Positions 26,425 to 40,680 of a DNA stretch of 64,000 bases are shown here, piece by piece. Origin of the DNA: Megascapheus bottae. Its lineage: Eukaryota > Chordata > Mammalia > Rodentia > Geomyidae. The DNA is taken from positions 1,240,001-1,304,000 of the forward strand of contig JANJXV010000151.1 in NCBI GenBank assembly GCA_024803745.1. The letters are read 5' to 3'. Position 1 is the stretch's first letter; each line of letters starts with the position of its first letter. Under the pieces are notes generated by a model, which saw nothing but the letters and a program-made list of their open reading frames with translations, did no database searches and was not told where the DNA came from. Both the position numbers and the translations under genes were made by a program.

Positions 26425-27960
26425 AGTTCACACACCTCCATTCTAACCTCACAGACCTCCATTCTAACACTTCACACTCCGCCATTCTGACTTCACACTC
26501 CTCCATTCTGTGAATTCACAAAACTCCATTCTATGATTTCACACACCTCCATACTATGACTTCACACACCACCATCTATGACATCACACACCTCCATTCT
26601 GAGTTCACAAACCTCCATTCTTTGACTTCACATACCTCCATTCTGACTTCACACACCAATGTATGACTTCACACACCTCCATTCTGTAACTTCACACACT
26701 TCCATTGTGACGTCACACACCTCCATTCTACGAGTTCACAAACCTCCATTTTATGACTTCACTCACCTCCATTCTGACTTCACACACCTGCATTCTATGA
26801 CTTCACAGACCTCGAATCTGTGACTTCACTCACCTCCATTTTGTGAATTCACAAAACTCCACTCTATGATTTCACACACCTCCATACTATGACTTCACAC
26901 ACCACCATCTATGACATCACACACCTCCATTCTGAGTTCACACAACTCCATTCGATGACTTCACACACCTCCATTCTTACTTCACAAACCTCCATTCTAT
27001 GACTTCACACACTTCCTTTCTATGACTTCACACACCTGCATTCTAAGACTTCTCACACCTCCATTTTGAGTTCACACACCTCCATTCTGTGACTTCACAC
27101 ACCTCCATTCTATGACTTCACACACTTCCATTCTAGGACTTCACACACCTCCATTCTGTGACTTCACACACCTCCATTCTTACTTCACACACCTCCATTC
27201 TATGACTTCACACACTTCCATTCTATGACTTCACACTCCTCCATTCTGACTTCACACAGCTCCATTCTGTGACTTCACACACCTCCATTCTAAGACTTCA
27301 CACACCTCCATTCTATGACTTCACATACCTCATTTCGGAGTTGACACACCTCCATTCTTTGACTTCACATACCTCCAATCTGACTTCATACACCTCCATT
27401 CTATGACTTCACACACATCCATTCTGTGACTTCAAAAACCACCGTTCTATGAATTTACACATCTCCATTGTGACTTCACACACCTCCATTCTATGAGTTC
27501 ACACAGCTCCATTCTGACTTCACACACCTTCATTCTATGACTTCGTACACCTCTATTCTGACTTCACACCCCTCCATTCTGTGCCTTCACACACCTCCAC
27601 TCTGTGACTTTACACACCTCAATTCTGTGACTTCACACCCCTCCCTTCTGTGACTTCACACACCTCCATTCTTTGACTTCACACACCTCCATTCTAAGAC
27701 TTCACAAACCTCAATTCTATGACTTCACACACTTCCATTGTTTGACATCATACACCTCCATTCTTTGACATCACACACCTCCATTCCATGAATTCACACA
27801 CCACCATTCTATGAGTTCACATACCTCTATTCTATGAGTTCACACACCTTCACTTTTACTTCAGCAACATCCATTCTATGACTTCAGACACCTCCATTCT
27901 ATGACTTCACACACCTCCATTCTATGAATTCACACACTTCCATTCTATGACTTGACACAC
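26425..27960. repeat. Partial family B copy (B4)
   Basis: This block matches B1 from about 3390 to 4925 at an offset of about 23,033-23,036 bp. Landmarks are CTAACCTCACAG near 26444, the 333-bp internal duplication (26509/26842) and TTTTACTTCAGCAAC at 27854 (4818 in B1). At about 27960 the order jumps ahead by about 112 bp relative to B1, to the CTCAAATCTGAG variants that start family D. Confidence 0.82.
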
Positions 27961-30900
27961 CTCCATTCTGTGATTTCACACACCTCAAATCTGAGTTCAC
28001 ACACCTCCATACTGTGACTTCACACACCTCCATTCTGTTACTTCACACACCTCCATTCTATGACTTCACACACCTCCTTTCTATGCCTTCACACACCTCC
28101 ATTCTGTGACTGCACACACCTCCATTCTATGACTTCACACACCTCCATTCTATGACTTCAGAAACCTACATTGTTACTTCACACACCTCCATTCTATGAG
28201 TTCACACACCTTCATTGTGACTTCACACACCTCCATTATCTGACTTCACACACCTCCATTCTGACTTCACACACCTCAATTCTATGACTTCACACACCTC
28301 CATTCTATGATTTCACACACCTCCATTCTATGACTTCACAGACCTCCATTCTATGACTTCACACACCTCCTTTCTGAGTTCACACACATCCATTCTGTGA
28401 CTTCACACACCTCCATTGTGACTTCATACACCTCCATTCTATGAGTTCACACACCTCCATTCTGACTTCACACACCTCCATTCTATGACTTCGCACACCT
28501 CTATTCTGACTTCACACACCTGCATTCTGTGACTTCACACACCTCCACTCTATGACTTCACAAACCTCCATTCTTTGACTTCACACACCTCCACTCTGAG
28601 ACTTTACACACCTCCATTCTGTGACTTCACACATCTCCATTCTGTGATTTCACACACAATCCATTCTATGACTTCACACACATCCATTGTGACTTCACAC
28701 AACTCCAATCTGTGACTGCACGCACCTCCTTTCTGTGACTTCACACGCTGCCAATCTATGACTTCACACACCTCCATTCTATGACCTCCCCACACCTTCA
28801 ATCTATGACTTCACACACCTCCATTTTATGACTTCACACTCTTCCAATCTATGACTTCACACACCTCCATTCTATGACTTCACACACCTCCATTCTATGA
28901 CTTCACACACCTGCATTCTGACTTCACACACCTCCATTCTCTGATTTCACACACCTCCATTCTGTGACTTCACACACTTCCATTGTGACGACACACACCT
29001 CCATTCTATGAGTTCACACTCCTCTATTCTATGACTTCACATACCTCCATTCTGACTTCACACACCTCCATTCTATGACTTCACAGACCTCGAAGCTGTG
29101 ACTTCACTCACCTCCATTCGATGACTTCAAACTGCTCCATTCTATGACTTCCCACACCTCCTTTCTATGTCTTCACCCACCTCTATTCTATGACTTCACA
29201 CCTCGATTCTGACTTCAGATACCTCCATTCTGTGACTTCACACACCTCCATTCTATGACTTCAAACACCTCCATTCTCTGACTTCACACACCTCCATTCT
29301 GAGCTCACACAACTCCATTCGGTGACTTCACACACCTCCATTCTATGACTTCAGAAACCCACATTGTTACTTCACACACCTCCATTCTATGAGTTCACAC
29401 ACCTACATTGTGACTTCACACACCTCCATTATCTGACTTCACACACCTCCATTCTGACTTCACACACCTCCATTCTGTCTTCACACACATGAATTCTGTG
29501 ACTTCACACACCTCCATTCTATGATTTCACAAACCTCCATTCTATGACTTCACAGACCTCCATTCTATGACTTCACACACCTCCTTTATGAGTTCACACA
29601 CATCCATTCTGTGACTTCACACACCTCCATTGTGACTTCATACACCTCCATTCTATGAGTTCACACACCTCCATTCTGACTTCACACACTTCCATTCTAT
29701 GACTTCACACAGCTCCATTCTGACTTCACACACCTCCATTCTATGACTTCGCACACCTCTATTCTGACTTCACACACCTGCTCTGTGACTTCACACACCT
29801 CCATTCTATGACTTCACAAACCTCCATTCTGTGACTTCACACACCTCCACTCTGTGACTTTACACACCTCCATTCTGTGACTTCACACACCTCCATTCTC
29901 TGATTTCACACACAATCCATTCTATGACTTCACAAACCTCCATTCTTTGATTTCACACTCCTCTTTCCTATGACTTCACACACCTCCATTGTGACTTCAC
30001 ACAGCTCCATTCTGTGACTTCACACACCTCCATTCTGTTACTTCACACACCTCCATACTATGACTTCCCCACACCTTCAATCTATGACTTCACACACCTC
30101 CATTCTATGACTTCACACGCTTCCAATCTATGACTTCACCCACCTCCAATCTATGACTTCACACACCTCTATTTTATGACTTCACACACCTGCATTCTGA
30201 CTTCACACACCTCCATTCTCTGATTTCACACACCCCCATTCTATGACTTCACACACCTCCATTGTGACTTAACACACCTCCATTCTATGAGTTCATACAC
30301 CTCCATTCTGACTTCACAAACCTCCATTCTATGACTTCACAGACTTTGAATAGGTGACTTCACTCACCTCCACTCTATGACTTCACACTTCTCCATTCTA
30401 TGACTTCCCACACCTCCTTTCCATGACTTCACCCACCCCCATTCTATGACTTCACACCTCCATTCTGACTTCACACACCTCCATTCTGTGACTTCACACA
30501 CCTGCATTCTATGAGTTCACACACCTCCATTTTGACTTCACACACCTCCATTCTATGACTTCACACACCTTCATTCTTACTTCAGAAACATCCATTCTAT
30601 GACTTCACACACCTCCATTCTGTGACTTCACACACCTCCATTCTATGTCTTCACACTCCTCCATTGTGACTTCACACACGTCCATTCTATGAGTTCACAC
30701 ACCTCCATTCTGACTTCACACACCTCCATTCTATGACTTCACACTCCTCCAATCTGACTTCACACAGCTCCATTCTGTGAATTCACAAAATTCCATTTTA
30801 TGATTTCACACACCTCCATACTGTGACTTCACACACCTCCATCTATGACTTCAAACACCTCCATTCTGAGTTCACACACCTCCATTCTGTGACGTCACAC

Positions 30901-33000
30901 ACCTCCATTCTGACTTCACACACCTCCAATATATGACTTTACACACCTCCATTCTGTGACTTCACACACTTCCATTGTGACGTCACACACCTCCATTCTA
31001 TAAGTTCACACACATCCATTCTAGGACTTCACACTCCTCAATTCTGACATCACACAGCTCCATTCTATGACTTCACAGACCTCGGATCTGTGACTTCACT
31101 CACCTCCATTCTATGACTTCACACTCCTCTATTCTATGACTTCCCACAACTCCTTTCTATGACTTCACCCACCTCTATTCTATGACTTCACACCTCCATT
31201 CTGACTTCACACACCTCCATTCTGTGACTTCACACACCTCCATTCTGTGACTTCACACACCTCCATTCTATGACTTCACACACCTTCATTCTTACTTCAG
31301 AAACATCCATTCTATGACCTCACATACCTCCATTCTATGACTTCACAAACCTCCATTCTGTGACTTCCCACACCTCCATTCTGTGTTCACACATCTCTAT
31401 TCTGTGACTTCACACACCTCCTTTCGGACTTCACACACCTCCCTTCTGTGACTTCACACACCTCCATTGTGAGTTCCCCCACTTCCATTCTGTGACTTCA
31501 CACACCTCCATTCTGTGACTTCACACACCTCCATTCTGTGACTTCACACACCTCCATTCTATGACTTCACACACCTCCATTCTATGAATTCACACACCTC
31601 CATTCCGTGACTTCACACACCTCCATTGTATGATTTCACACACCTCTATTCTGTGACTCCACACACCTCTTTCTGAGTTCACACAACTCCATTCTATGAA
31701 TTCCCACACCTGCATTGTGACTTCACCCACCTCCATTCTATGAGTTCACACACCTGCATTGTGACTTCACACACCTCCATTCTATGACTTCACACATCTC
31801 CATTCTGACTTCACACATCTCCATGCTGTGACTTCACACACCTCCATTCTATGACTTCACACACCTCCATTCTTTGACTTCACACACCTCCATTCTATGA
31901 CTTCACACACCTCCATTCTTTCACTTCACCACCTCCATTCTATGACTTCACACACCTCCATTCTATGACTTCATACACCTGCATTGTGACTTCACCCACC
32001 TCAATTCTATGAGTTCACACACCTGCATTATGACTTCACACACATCCATTGTATGACTTCACACACCTCCATTCTATGACTTCACACACCTCCATTCTAT
32101 GACTTCACACACCTCCATTCTATGAGTTCACACACTTCGATTCTATGACTTCACACACCTCCATTCTATGACTTCACACATCTCCATTCTGACTTCACAC
32201 ACCTCCATTCTATGAGTTCACACACTTCGATTCTATGACTTCACACACCTCCATTCTATGACTTCACACACCTCGTTTCTGAGTTGACACACCTGCTTTC
32301 TGTGATTTCACACACCTCCAATCTGAGTTCACACACCTCCAGTCTATGACTTCACACACCTCCTTTCTTTGACATAAAAAACCACCATTCTATGACTTCA
32401 CACACCGCCATTTTCACTTCACACACCTCCATTCTACGAGTTCACACACTTCCATTCTGCCTTCACCCACCTCCATTCTATGACTTCACTCTGCTGCCTT
32501 CTGACTTCACACACCTCCATTTATGAATTCACACGCCACCAATTTGACTTCACACACCTCCATTCTGTGACTTCACACACCTCCATTCTGTGACTTCACA
32601 CACCTCCATTCTGTGACTTCACACACCTCCATTGTTTGACTTCAGACACCTCCATTCTTGGACTTCACACACCTCCATTCCATGACTTCACACATCTCCA
32701 TTCTATGAGTTCACACACCTCCATTCTTTGAGTTCACACACCTCCATTTTGACTTCACACACCTCCATTCTATGACTTCACACACCTCCATTCTATGACT
32801 TCAAACACCTCCATTCTGTGACTTCACACACCTCCATTCTGTGATTTCACACACCTCCATTCTATGACTTGACACACCTCCATTCTGTGTCTTCACACAC
32901 CTCCACTCTGAGTTCACACACCTCCATTCTGTGTCTTCACACACCTCCATTCTGTGCCTTCACACACCTCCTTCTATGACTTCACACACCTCCATTCTGT
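27961..33000. repeat. Family D higher-order repeat, copy D1 (about 5.03 kb)
   Basis: The landmark GATTTCACACACCTCAAATC at 27972 recurs at 33001 and 38659, so D1 spans 5,029 bp and D2 5,658 bp. The D repeat is composite. Its middle (about 29.1-31.9 kb) runs through A-type variants: GAGCTC at 29301 and TTTGAATAGG at 30345. Its last kilobase is B-like (ACTTCGATTC, GACATAAAAAACC, TTGGACTTC). D1 lacks about 625 bp found in D2 (after 28941) and a 46-bp pair of units, but keeps a 44-bp pair that D2 lost. Confidence 0.85.
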
Positions 33001-36000
33001 GATTTCACACACCTCAAATCTGAGTTCACACACCTCCATACTGTGACTTCACACACCTCCATTCTGTGACTTCACACACCTCCATTCTATGACTTCACAC
33101 ACCTCCTTTCTATGCCTTCACACACCTCCATTCTGTGACTGCACACACCTCCATTCTATGACATCACACACCTACATTCTGTGACTTCACACACCTCCAT
33201 TCTATGACTTCACACACCTCCATTCTATGACTTCAGAAACCTACATTGTTACTTCACACACCTCCATTCTATGAGTTCACACACCTTCATTGTGACTTCA
33301 CACACCTCCATTATCTGACTTCACACACCTCCATTCTGACTTCACACACCTCAATTCTGTGACTTCACACACCTCCATTCTATGATTTCACACACCTCCA
33401 TTCTATGACTTCACAGACCTCCATTCTATGACTTCACACACCTCCTTTCTGAGTTCACACACATCCATTCTGTGACTTCACACACCTCCATTGTGACTTC
33501 ATACACCTCCATTCTATGAGTTCACACACCTCCATTCTGACTTCACACACCTCCATTCTATGACTTCGCACACCTCTATTCTGACTTCACACACCTGCAT
33601 TCTGTGACTTCACACACCTCCACTCTATGACTTCACAAACCTCCATTCTTTGACTTCACACACCTCCACTCTGAGACTTTACACACCTCCATTCTTTGAC
33701 TTCACACATCTCCATTCTGTGATTTCACACACAATCCATTCTATGACTTCACACACATCCATTGTGACTTCACACAACTCCATTCTGTGACTGCACACAC
33801 CTCCTTTCTGTGACTTCACACGCTTCCAATCTATGACTTCACACACCTCCATTCTATGACCTCCCCACACCTTCAATCTATGACTTCACACACCTCCATT
33901 TTATGACTTCACACTCTTCCAATCTATGACTTCACACACCTCCATTCTATGACTTCACACACCTCCATTCTATGACTTCACACACCTGCATTCTGACTTC
34001 ACACACCTCCATTCTCTGATTTCACACACCTACATTCTATGACTTCACATACCTCAATTCTTTAACTTCAAACGCTTCCAATATTTGACTTCACAAACCT
34101 CCATTCCATGACTTCATACACCTCCATTCTATGACTTCACACACATCCATTCTTTGATTTCACACACCTCCATTGTGACTTCACACACCTCCATTCTGTG
34201 ACTTCACACACCTGCATTTGTGATTTCACACACCACAATTTTGACTTCACACACGTCCATTCTTTGACTTCACACACCTCCATTCTCTGACTTCACAGAC
34301 CTCCATTTTGACTTCACACACTTTCATTCTGTGACTTCACACACCTCCATTCTGTGACTTCACACACCTCCATTGTTTGACTTCACACACCTCCATTCTA
34401 TGAGTTCACACACCTCCATTCTAACTTCACACACCTCCATTCTATGACTTCACACTGCGCCATTCTGACTTCACACTCCTCCATTCTGTGAATTCACAAA
34501 ACTCCATTTTATGATTTCACACACCTCCATACTATGACTTCACACACCTCCATCTATGACTTCACACACCTCCATTCTGAGTTCACACACCTCAATTCTG
34601 TGACTTCATACACCTCCATTCTGACTTCACACACCAATGTATGACTTCACACACCTCCATTCTGTGACTTCACACACTTCCATTGTGACGACACACACCT
34701 CCATTCTATGAGTTCACACTCCTCTATTCTATGACTTCACATACCTCCATTCTGACTTCACACACCTCCATTCTATGACTTCACAGACCTCGAATCTGTG
34801 ACTTCACTCACCTCCATTCTATGACTTCAAACTGCTCCATTCTATGACTTCCCACACCTCCTTTCTATGACTTCACCCACCTCTATTCTATGACTTCACA
34901 CCTCGATTCTGACTTCAGATACCTCCATTCTGTGACTTCACACACCTCCATTCTATGACTTCAAACACCTCCATTCTCTGACGTCACACACCTCCATTCT
35001 GAGCTCACACAACTCCATTCGGTGACTTCACACACCTCCATTCTATGACTTCAGAAACCTACATTGTTACTTCACACACCTCCATTCTATGAGTTCACAC
35101 ACCTCCATTCTGACTTCACACACCTCCATTCTGTCTTCACACACATGAATTCTGTGACTTCACACACCTCCATTCTATGATTTCACAAACCTCCATTCTA
35201 TGACTTCACAGACCTCCATTCTATGACTTCACACACCTCCTTTATGAGTTCACACACATCCATTCTGTGACTTCACACACCTCCATTGTGACTTCATACA
35301 CCTCCATTCTATGAGTTCACACACCTCCATTCTGACTTCACACACTTCCATTCTATGACTTCACACAGCTCCATTCTGACTTCACACACCTCCATTCTAT
35401 GACTTCGCACACCTCTATTCTGACTTCACACACCTTTTCTGTGACTTCACACACCTCCATTCTATGACTTCACAAACCTCCATTCTGTGACTTCACACAC
35501 CTCCACTCTGTGACTTTACACACCTCCATTCTGTGACTTCACACACCTCCATTCTCTGATTTCACACACAATCCATTCTATGACTTCACAAACCTCCATT
35601 CTTTGATTTCACACTCCTCCTTCCTATGACTTCACACACCTCCATTGTGACTTCACACAGCTCCATTCTGTGACTTCACACACCTCCATTCTGTGACTTC
35701 ACACACCTCCATACTATGACTTCCCCACACCTTCAATCTATGACTTCACACACCTCCATTCTATGACTTCACACGCTTCCAATCTATGACTTCACCCACC
35801 TCCAATCTATGACTTCACACACCTCTATTTTATGACTTCACACACCTGCATTCTGACTTCACACACCTCCATTCTCTGATTTCACACACCCCCATTCTAT
35901 GACTTCACACACCTCCATTGTGACTTAACACACCTCCATTCTATGAGTTCATACACCTCCATTCTGACTTCACAAACCTCCATTCTATGACTTCACAGAC

Positions 36001-38658
36001 TTTGAATAGGTGACTTCACTCACCTCCACTCTATGACTTCACACTTCTCCATTCTATGACTTCCCACACCTCCTTTCCATGACTTCACCCACCCCCATTC
36101 TATGACTTCACACCTCCATTCTGACTTCACACACCTCCATTCTGTGACTTCACACACCTGCATTCTATGAGTTCACACACCTCCATTCTGACTTCACACA
36201 CCTCCATTCTATGACTTCACACACCTTCATTCTTACTTCAGAAACATCCATTCTATGACTTCACACACCTCCATTCTGTGACTTCACACACCTCCATTCT
36301 ATGACTTCACACACCTCCATTCTGTGACTTCACACACCTCCATTCTATGTCTTCACACTCCTCCATTGTGACTTCACACACGTCCATTCTATGAGTTCAC
36401 ACACCTCCATTCTGACTTCACACACCTCCATTCTATGACTTCACACTCCTCCAATCTGACTTCACACAGCTCCATTCTGTGAATTCACAAAATTCCATTC
36501 TATGATTTCACACACCTCCATACTGTGACTTCACACACCTCCATCTATGACTTCAAACACCTCCATTCTGAGTTCACACACCTCCATTCTGTGACGTCAC
36601 ACACCTCCATTCTGACTTCACACACCTCCAATATATGACTTTACACACCTCCATTCTGTGACTTCACACACTTCCATTGTGACGTCACACACCTCCATTC
36701 TATAAGTTCACACACATCCATTCTAGGACTTCACACTCCTCAATTCTGACATCACACAGCTCCATTCTATGACTTCACAGACCTCGGATCTGGGACTTCA
36801 CTCACCTCCATTCTATGACTTCACACTCCTCTATTCTATGACTTCCCACAACTCCTTTCTATGACTTCACCCACCTCTATTCTATGACTTCACACCTCTA
36901 TTCTGACTTCACACACCTCCATTCTGTGACTTCACACACCTCCATTCTGTGACTTCACACACCTCCATTCTATGACTTCACACACCTTCATTCTTACTTC
37001 AGAAACATCCATTCTATGACCTCACATACCTCCATTCTATGACTTCACAAACCTCCATTCTGTGACTTCCCACACCTCCATTCTGTGTTCACACATCTCT
37101 ATTCTGTGACTTCACACACCTCCTTTCGGACTTCACACACCTCCCTTCTATGACTTCACACACCTCCATTGTGAGTTCCCCCATTTCCATTCTGTGACTT
37201 CACACACCTCCATTCTGTGACTTCACACACCTCCATTCTGTGACTTCACACACCTCCATTCTATGACTTCACACACCTCCATTCTATGAATTCACACACC
37301 TCCATTCCGTGACTTCACACACCTCCATTGTATGATTTCACACACCTCTATTCTGTGACTCCACACACCTCTTTCTGAGTTAACACAACTCCATTCTATG
37401 AATTCCCACACCTGCATTGTGACTTCACCCACCTCCATTCTATGAGTTCACACACCTGCATTGTGACTTCACACACCTCCATGCTGTGACTTCACACACC
37501 TCCATTCTATGACTTCACACACCTCCATTCTTTGACTTCACACACCTCCATTCTATGACTTCACACACCTCCATTCTTTCACTTCACCACCTCCATTCTA
37601 TGACTTCACACACCTCCATTCTATGACTTCATACACCTGCATTGTGACTTCACCCACCTCAATTCTATGAGTTCACACACCTGCATTATGACTTCACACA
37701 CATCCATTGTATGACTTCACACACCTCCATTCTATGACTTCACACACCTCCATTCTATGAATTCACACACCTCCATTCTATGAGTTCACACACTTCGATT
37801 CTATGACTTCACACACCTCCATTCTATGACTTCACACATCTCCATTCTGACTTCACACACCTCCATTCTATGAGTTCACACACTTCGATTCTATGACTTC
37901 ACACACCTCCATTCTATGACTTCACACACCTCGTTTCTGAGTTGACACACCTGCTTTCTGTGATTTCACACACCTCCAATCTGAGTTCACACACCTCCAG
38001 TCTATGACTTCACACACCTCCTTTCTTTGACATAAAAAACCACCATTCTATGACTTCACACACCGCCATTTTCACTTCACACACCTCCATTCTACGAGTT
38101 CACACACTTCCATTCTGCCTTCACCCACCTCCATTCTATGACTTCACTCTGCTGCCTTCTGACTTCACACACCTCCATTTATGAATTCACACGCCACCAA
38201 TTTGACTTCACACACCTCCATTCTGTGACTTCACACACCTCCATTCTGTGACTTCACACACCTCCATTCTGTGACTTCACACACCTCCATTGTTTGACTT
38301 CAGACACCTCCATTCTTGGACTTCACACACCTCCATTCCATGACTTCACACATCTCCATTCTATGAGTTCACACACCTCCATTCTTTGAGTTCACACACC
38401 TCCATTTTGACTTCACACACCTCCATTCTATGACTTCACACACCTCCATTCTATGACTTCAAACACCTCCATTCTGTGACTTCTCACACCTCCATTCTGT
38501 GATTTCACACACCTCCATTCTATGACGTCACACACCTCCATTCTGTGTCTTCACACACCTCCACTCTGAGTTCACACACCTCCATTCTGTGTCTTCACAC
38601 ACCTCCATTCTGTGACTTCACACACCTCCTTCTATGACTTCACACACCTCCATTCTGT
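33001..38658. repeat. Family D higher-order repeat, copy D2 (5,658 bp)
   Basis: This is the longest D copy and probably the most complete. Offsets from D1 step from 5,029 to 5,075 (46-bp gain near 33166), to 5,700 (625 bp present here at about 34016-34640 but absent from D1), and back to 5,656 (44-bp loss near 35100). GAGCTC is at 35001 and TTTGAATAGG at 36001. The B-like tail at about 37.56-38.66 kb aligns with 31.9-33.0 kb at an offset of about 5,658. Confidence 0.85.
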
Positions 38659-39734
38659 GATTTCACACACCTCAAATCTGAGTTCACACACCTCCATACT
38701 GTGACTTCACACACCTCCATTCTGTGACTTCACACACCTCCATTCTATGACTTCACACACCTCCTTTCTATGCCTTCACACACCTCCATTCTATGACTTC
38801 ACACACCTCCTTTCTGAGTTCACACACATCCATTCTGTGACTTCACACACCTCCATTGTGACTTCATACACCTCCATTCTATGAGTTCACACACCTCCAT
38901 TCTGACTTCACACACCTCCATTCTATGACTTCGCACACCTCTATTCTGACTTCACACACCTGCATTCTGTGACTTCACACACCTCCACTCTATGACTTCA
39001 CAAACCTCCATTCTTTGACTTCACACACCTCCACTCTGAGACTTTACACACCTCCATTCTGTGACTTCACACATCTCCATTCTGTGATTTCACACACAAT
39101 CCATTCTATGACTTCACACACATCCATTGTGACTTCACACAACTCCATTCTGTGACTGCACACACCTCCTTTCTGTGACTTCACACGCTTCCAATCTATG
39201 ACTTCACACACCTCCATTCTATGACCTCCCCACACCTTCAATCTATGACTTCACACACCTCCATTTTATGACTTCACACTCTTCCAATCTATGACTTCAC
39301 ACACCTCCATTCTATGACTTCACACACCTCCATTCTATGACTTCACACACCTGCATTCTGACTTCACACACCTCCATTCTCTGATTTCACACACCTACAT
39401 TCTATGACTTCACATACCTCAATTCTTTAACTTCAAACGCTTCCAATATTTGACTTCACAAACCTCCATTCCATGACTTCATACACCTCCATTCTATGAC
39501 TTCACACACATCCATTCTTTGATTTCACACACCTCCATTGTGACTTCACACACCTCCATTCTGTGACTTCACACACCTGCATTTGTGATTTCACACACCA
39601 CAATTTTGACTTCACACACGTCCATTCTTTGACTTCACACACCTCCATTCTCTGACTTCACAGACCTCCATTTTGACTTCACACACTTTCATTCTGTGAC
39701 TTCACACACCTCCATTCTGTGACTTCACACACCT
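38659..39734. repeat. Family D higher-order repeat, partial copy D3
   Basis: This block begins at the CTCAAATCTGAG landmark and follows D2. A 293-bp deletion near 38790 joins CTATGCCTTC units directly to CTCCTTTCTGAG; 293 bp equals ten 23-bp plus three 21-bp units. It then aligns with 33.43-34.35 kb at an offset of 5,365 bp, including CTCAATTCTTTAACTTC near 39418. It ends where a patch of different variants begins near 39735. Confidence 0.83.
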
Positions 39735-40255
39735 CCTTTGTTTGACTTCACACACCTCCATTTTGACTTCACATACCTCCATTCTAGGACTTCACACACC
39801 TTCATTCTTACTTCAGATATATCCATTCTATGACTTCACAAACCTCCCTTCTCTGAATGCACACACCTCCATTCTGGGTTCACACACCTCCATTCTGTGA
39901 CTTCACACACCTCCATTCTGTGACTTCACACACCTCCATCTGTGACTTCACACACCTCCACTCTATGACTTCACACTCCGCCATTCTATTAGTTCACACA
40001 CCTCAATTCTGTGACTTCACACACCTCCATTCTATGACTTCACACTCCTCCATTGTGAGACTTCACACACCTCCACTCTGTGACTTTACACACCTCCACT
40101 CTGTGACTACACACATCTCCATTTTGTGATTTCACACACCTCCATTCTATGACTTCACACAGTTCCATTGTTTGACTTCATACACGTCCATTCTATGATT
40201 TCACACACCTCCATTCTATGACTTCCCACACCTCCATTCTGTGACTTCACACACT
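39735..40255. repeat. Singleton patch of variant units
   Basis: About 520 bp of units whose variant order I could not match elsewhere in the window. Distinctive ones are CTTCAGATATATCC near 39810, CTCTGAATGCACAC near 39850, CATTCTGGGTTC near 39870, CTATTAGTTCAC near 39987 and GTGACTACACACATC near 40103. The unit type and direction are unchanged, so it is still satellite. The window's longest stop-free run (39857-40129, + strand, 90 codons) lies here. It is a by-product of locally favourable variants, not a gene. Confidence 0.7.
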
Positions 40256-40680
40256 TCCAATCTGAGTTCACACACCTCCAGTCTATGACTTCACACACCT
40301 CCATTCTTTGACATCAAAAACCACCGTTCTCTGACTTCACACCTCCATTTTGACTTCACAAACCTCCATTCTACGAGTTCAAACACTTCCATTCTGCCTG
40401 CACCCACCTCCATTCTATGACTTCACTCAGCTGCCTTCTGACTTCACACACCTCCATTTGTGAATTCTCACACCACCATTTTGACTTCACACACCTCCAT
40501 TCTGTGACTTCACACACCTCTATTCTGTGACTTCACACACCTCCATTGTGTGACTTCACACACCTCCATTGTTTGACTTCACACACCTCCATTCTTGGAC
40601 TTCACACACCTCCATTCCATGACTTCACACACCTCCATTCTATGAGTTCACACACCTCCATTCTTTGAGGTCACACACCT
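40256..40680. repeat. B/D-type tail segment
   Basis: The order CCAATCTGAGTTC, CCAGTCTATG, GACATCAAAAACC, CATTCTGCCTGC and CTTGGACTTC matches the B-like tail of family D at about 32.32-32.75 kb and family B at about 9.60-10.0 kb. It has several private substitutions (CACCGTTCTC near 40323, GTGAATTCTCAC near 40460). It connects the singleton patch to the 4,049-bp repeat. Confidence 0.75.

Noticed and set aside
28604..28801. 65-codon - strand open frames here and at 33679-33876 and 39044-39241
   Set aside because: These are the same satellite segment in D1, D2 and D3. Conservation of the frame follows from recent duplication, not selection, and the peptide is only the translated repeat.
39857..40129. 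90-codon open frame on the + strand (HTPPF, DFTHLHS-type repeats)
   Set aside because: It is a translation of the satellite unit through a patch where variants happen to avoid stops. The period of 23 is not a multiple of three, the frame has no non-repeat sequence, and homologous units elsewhere have stops. Not a gene.
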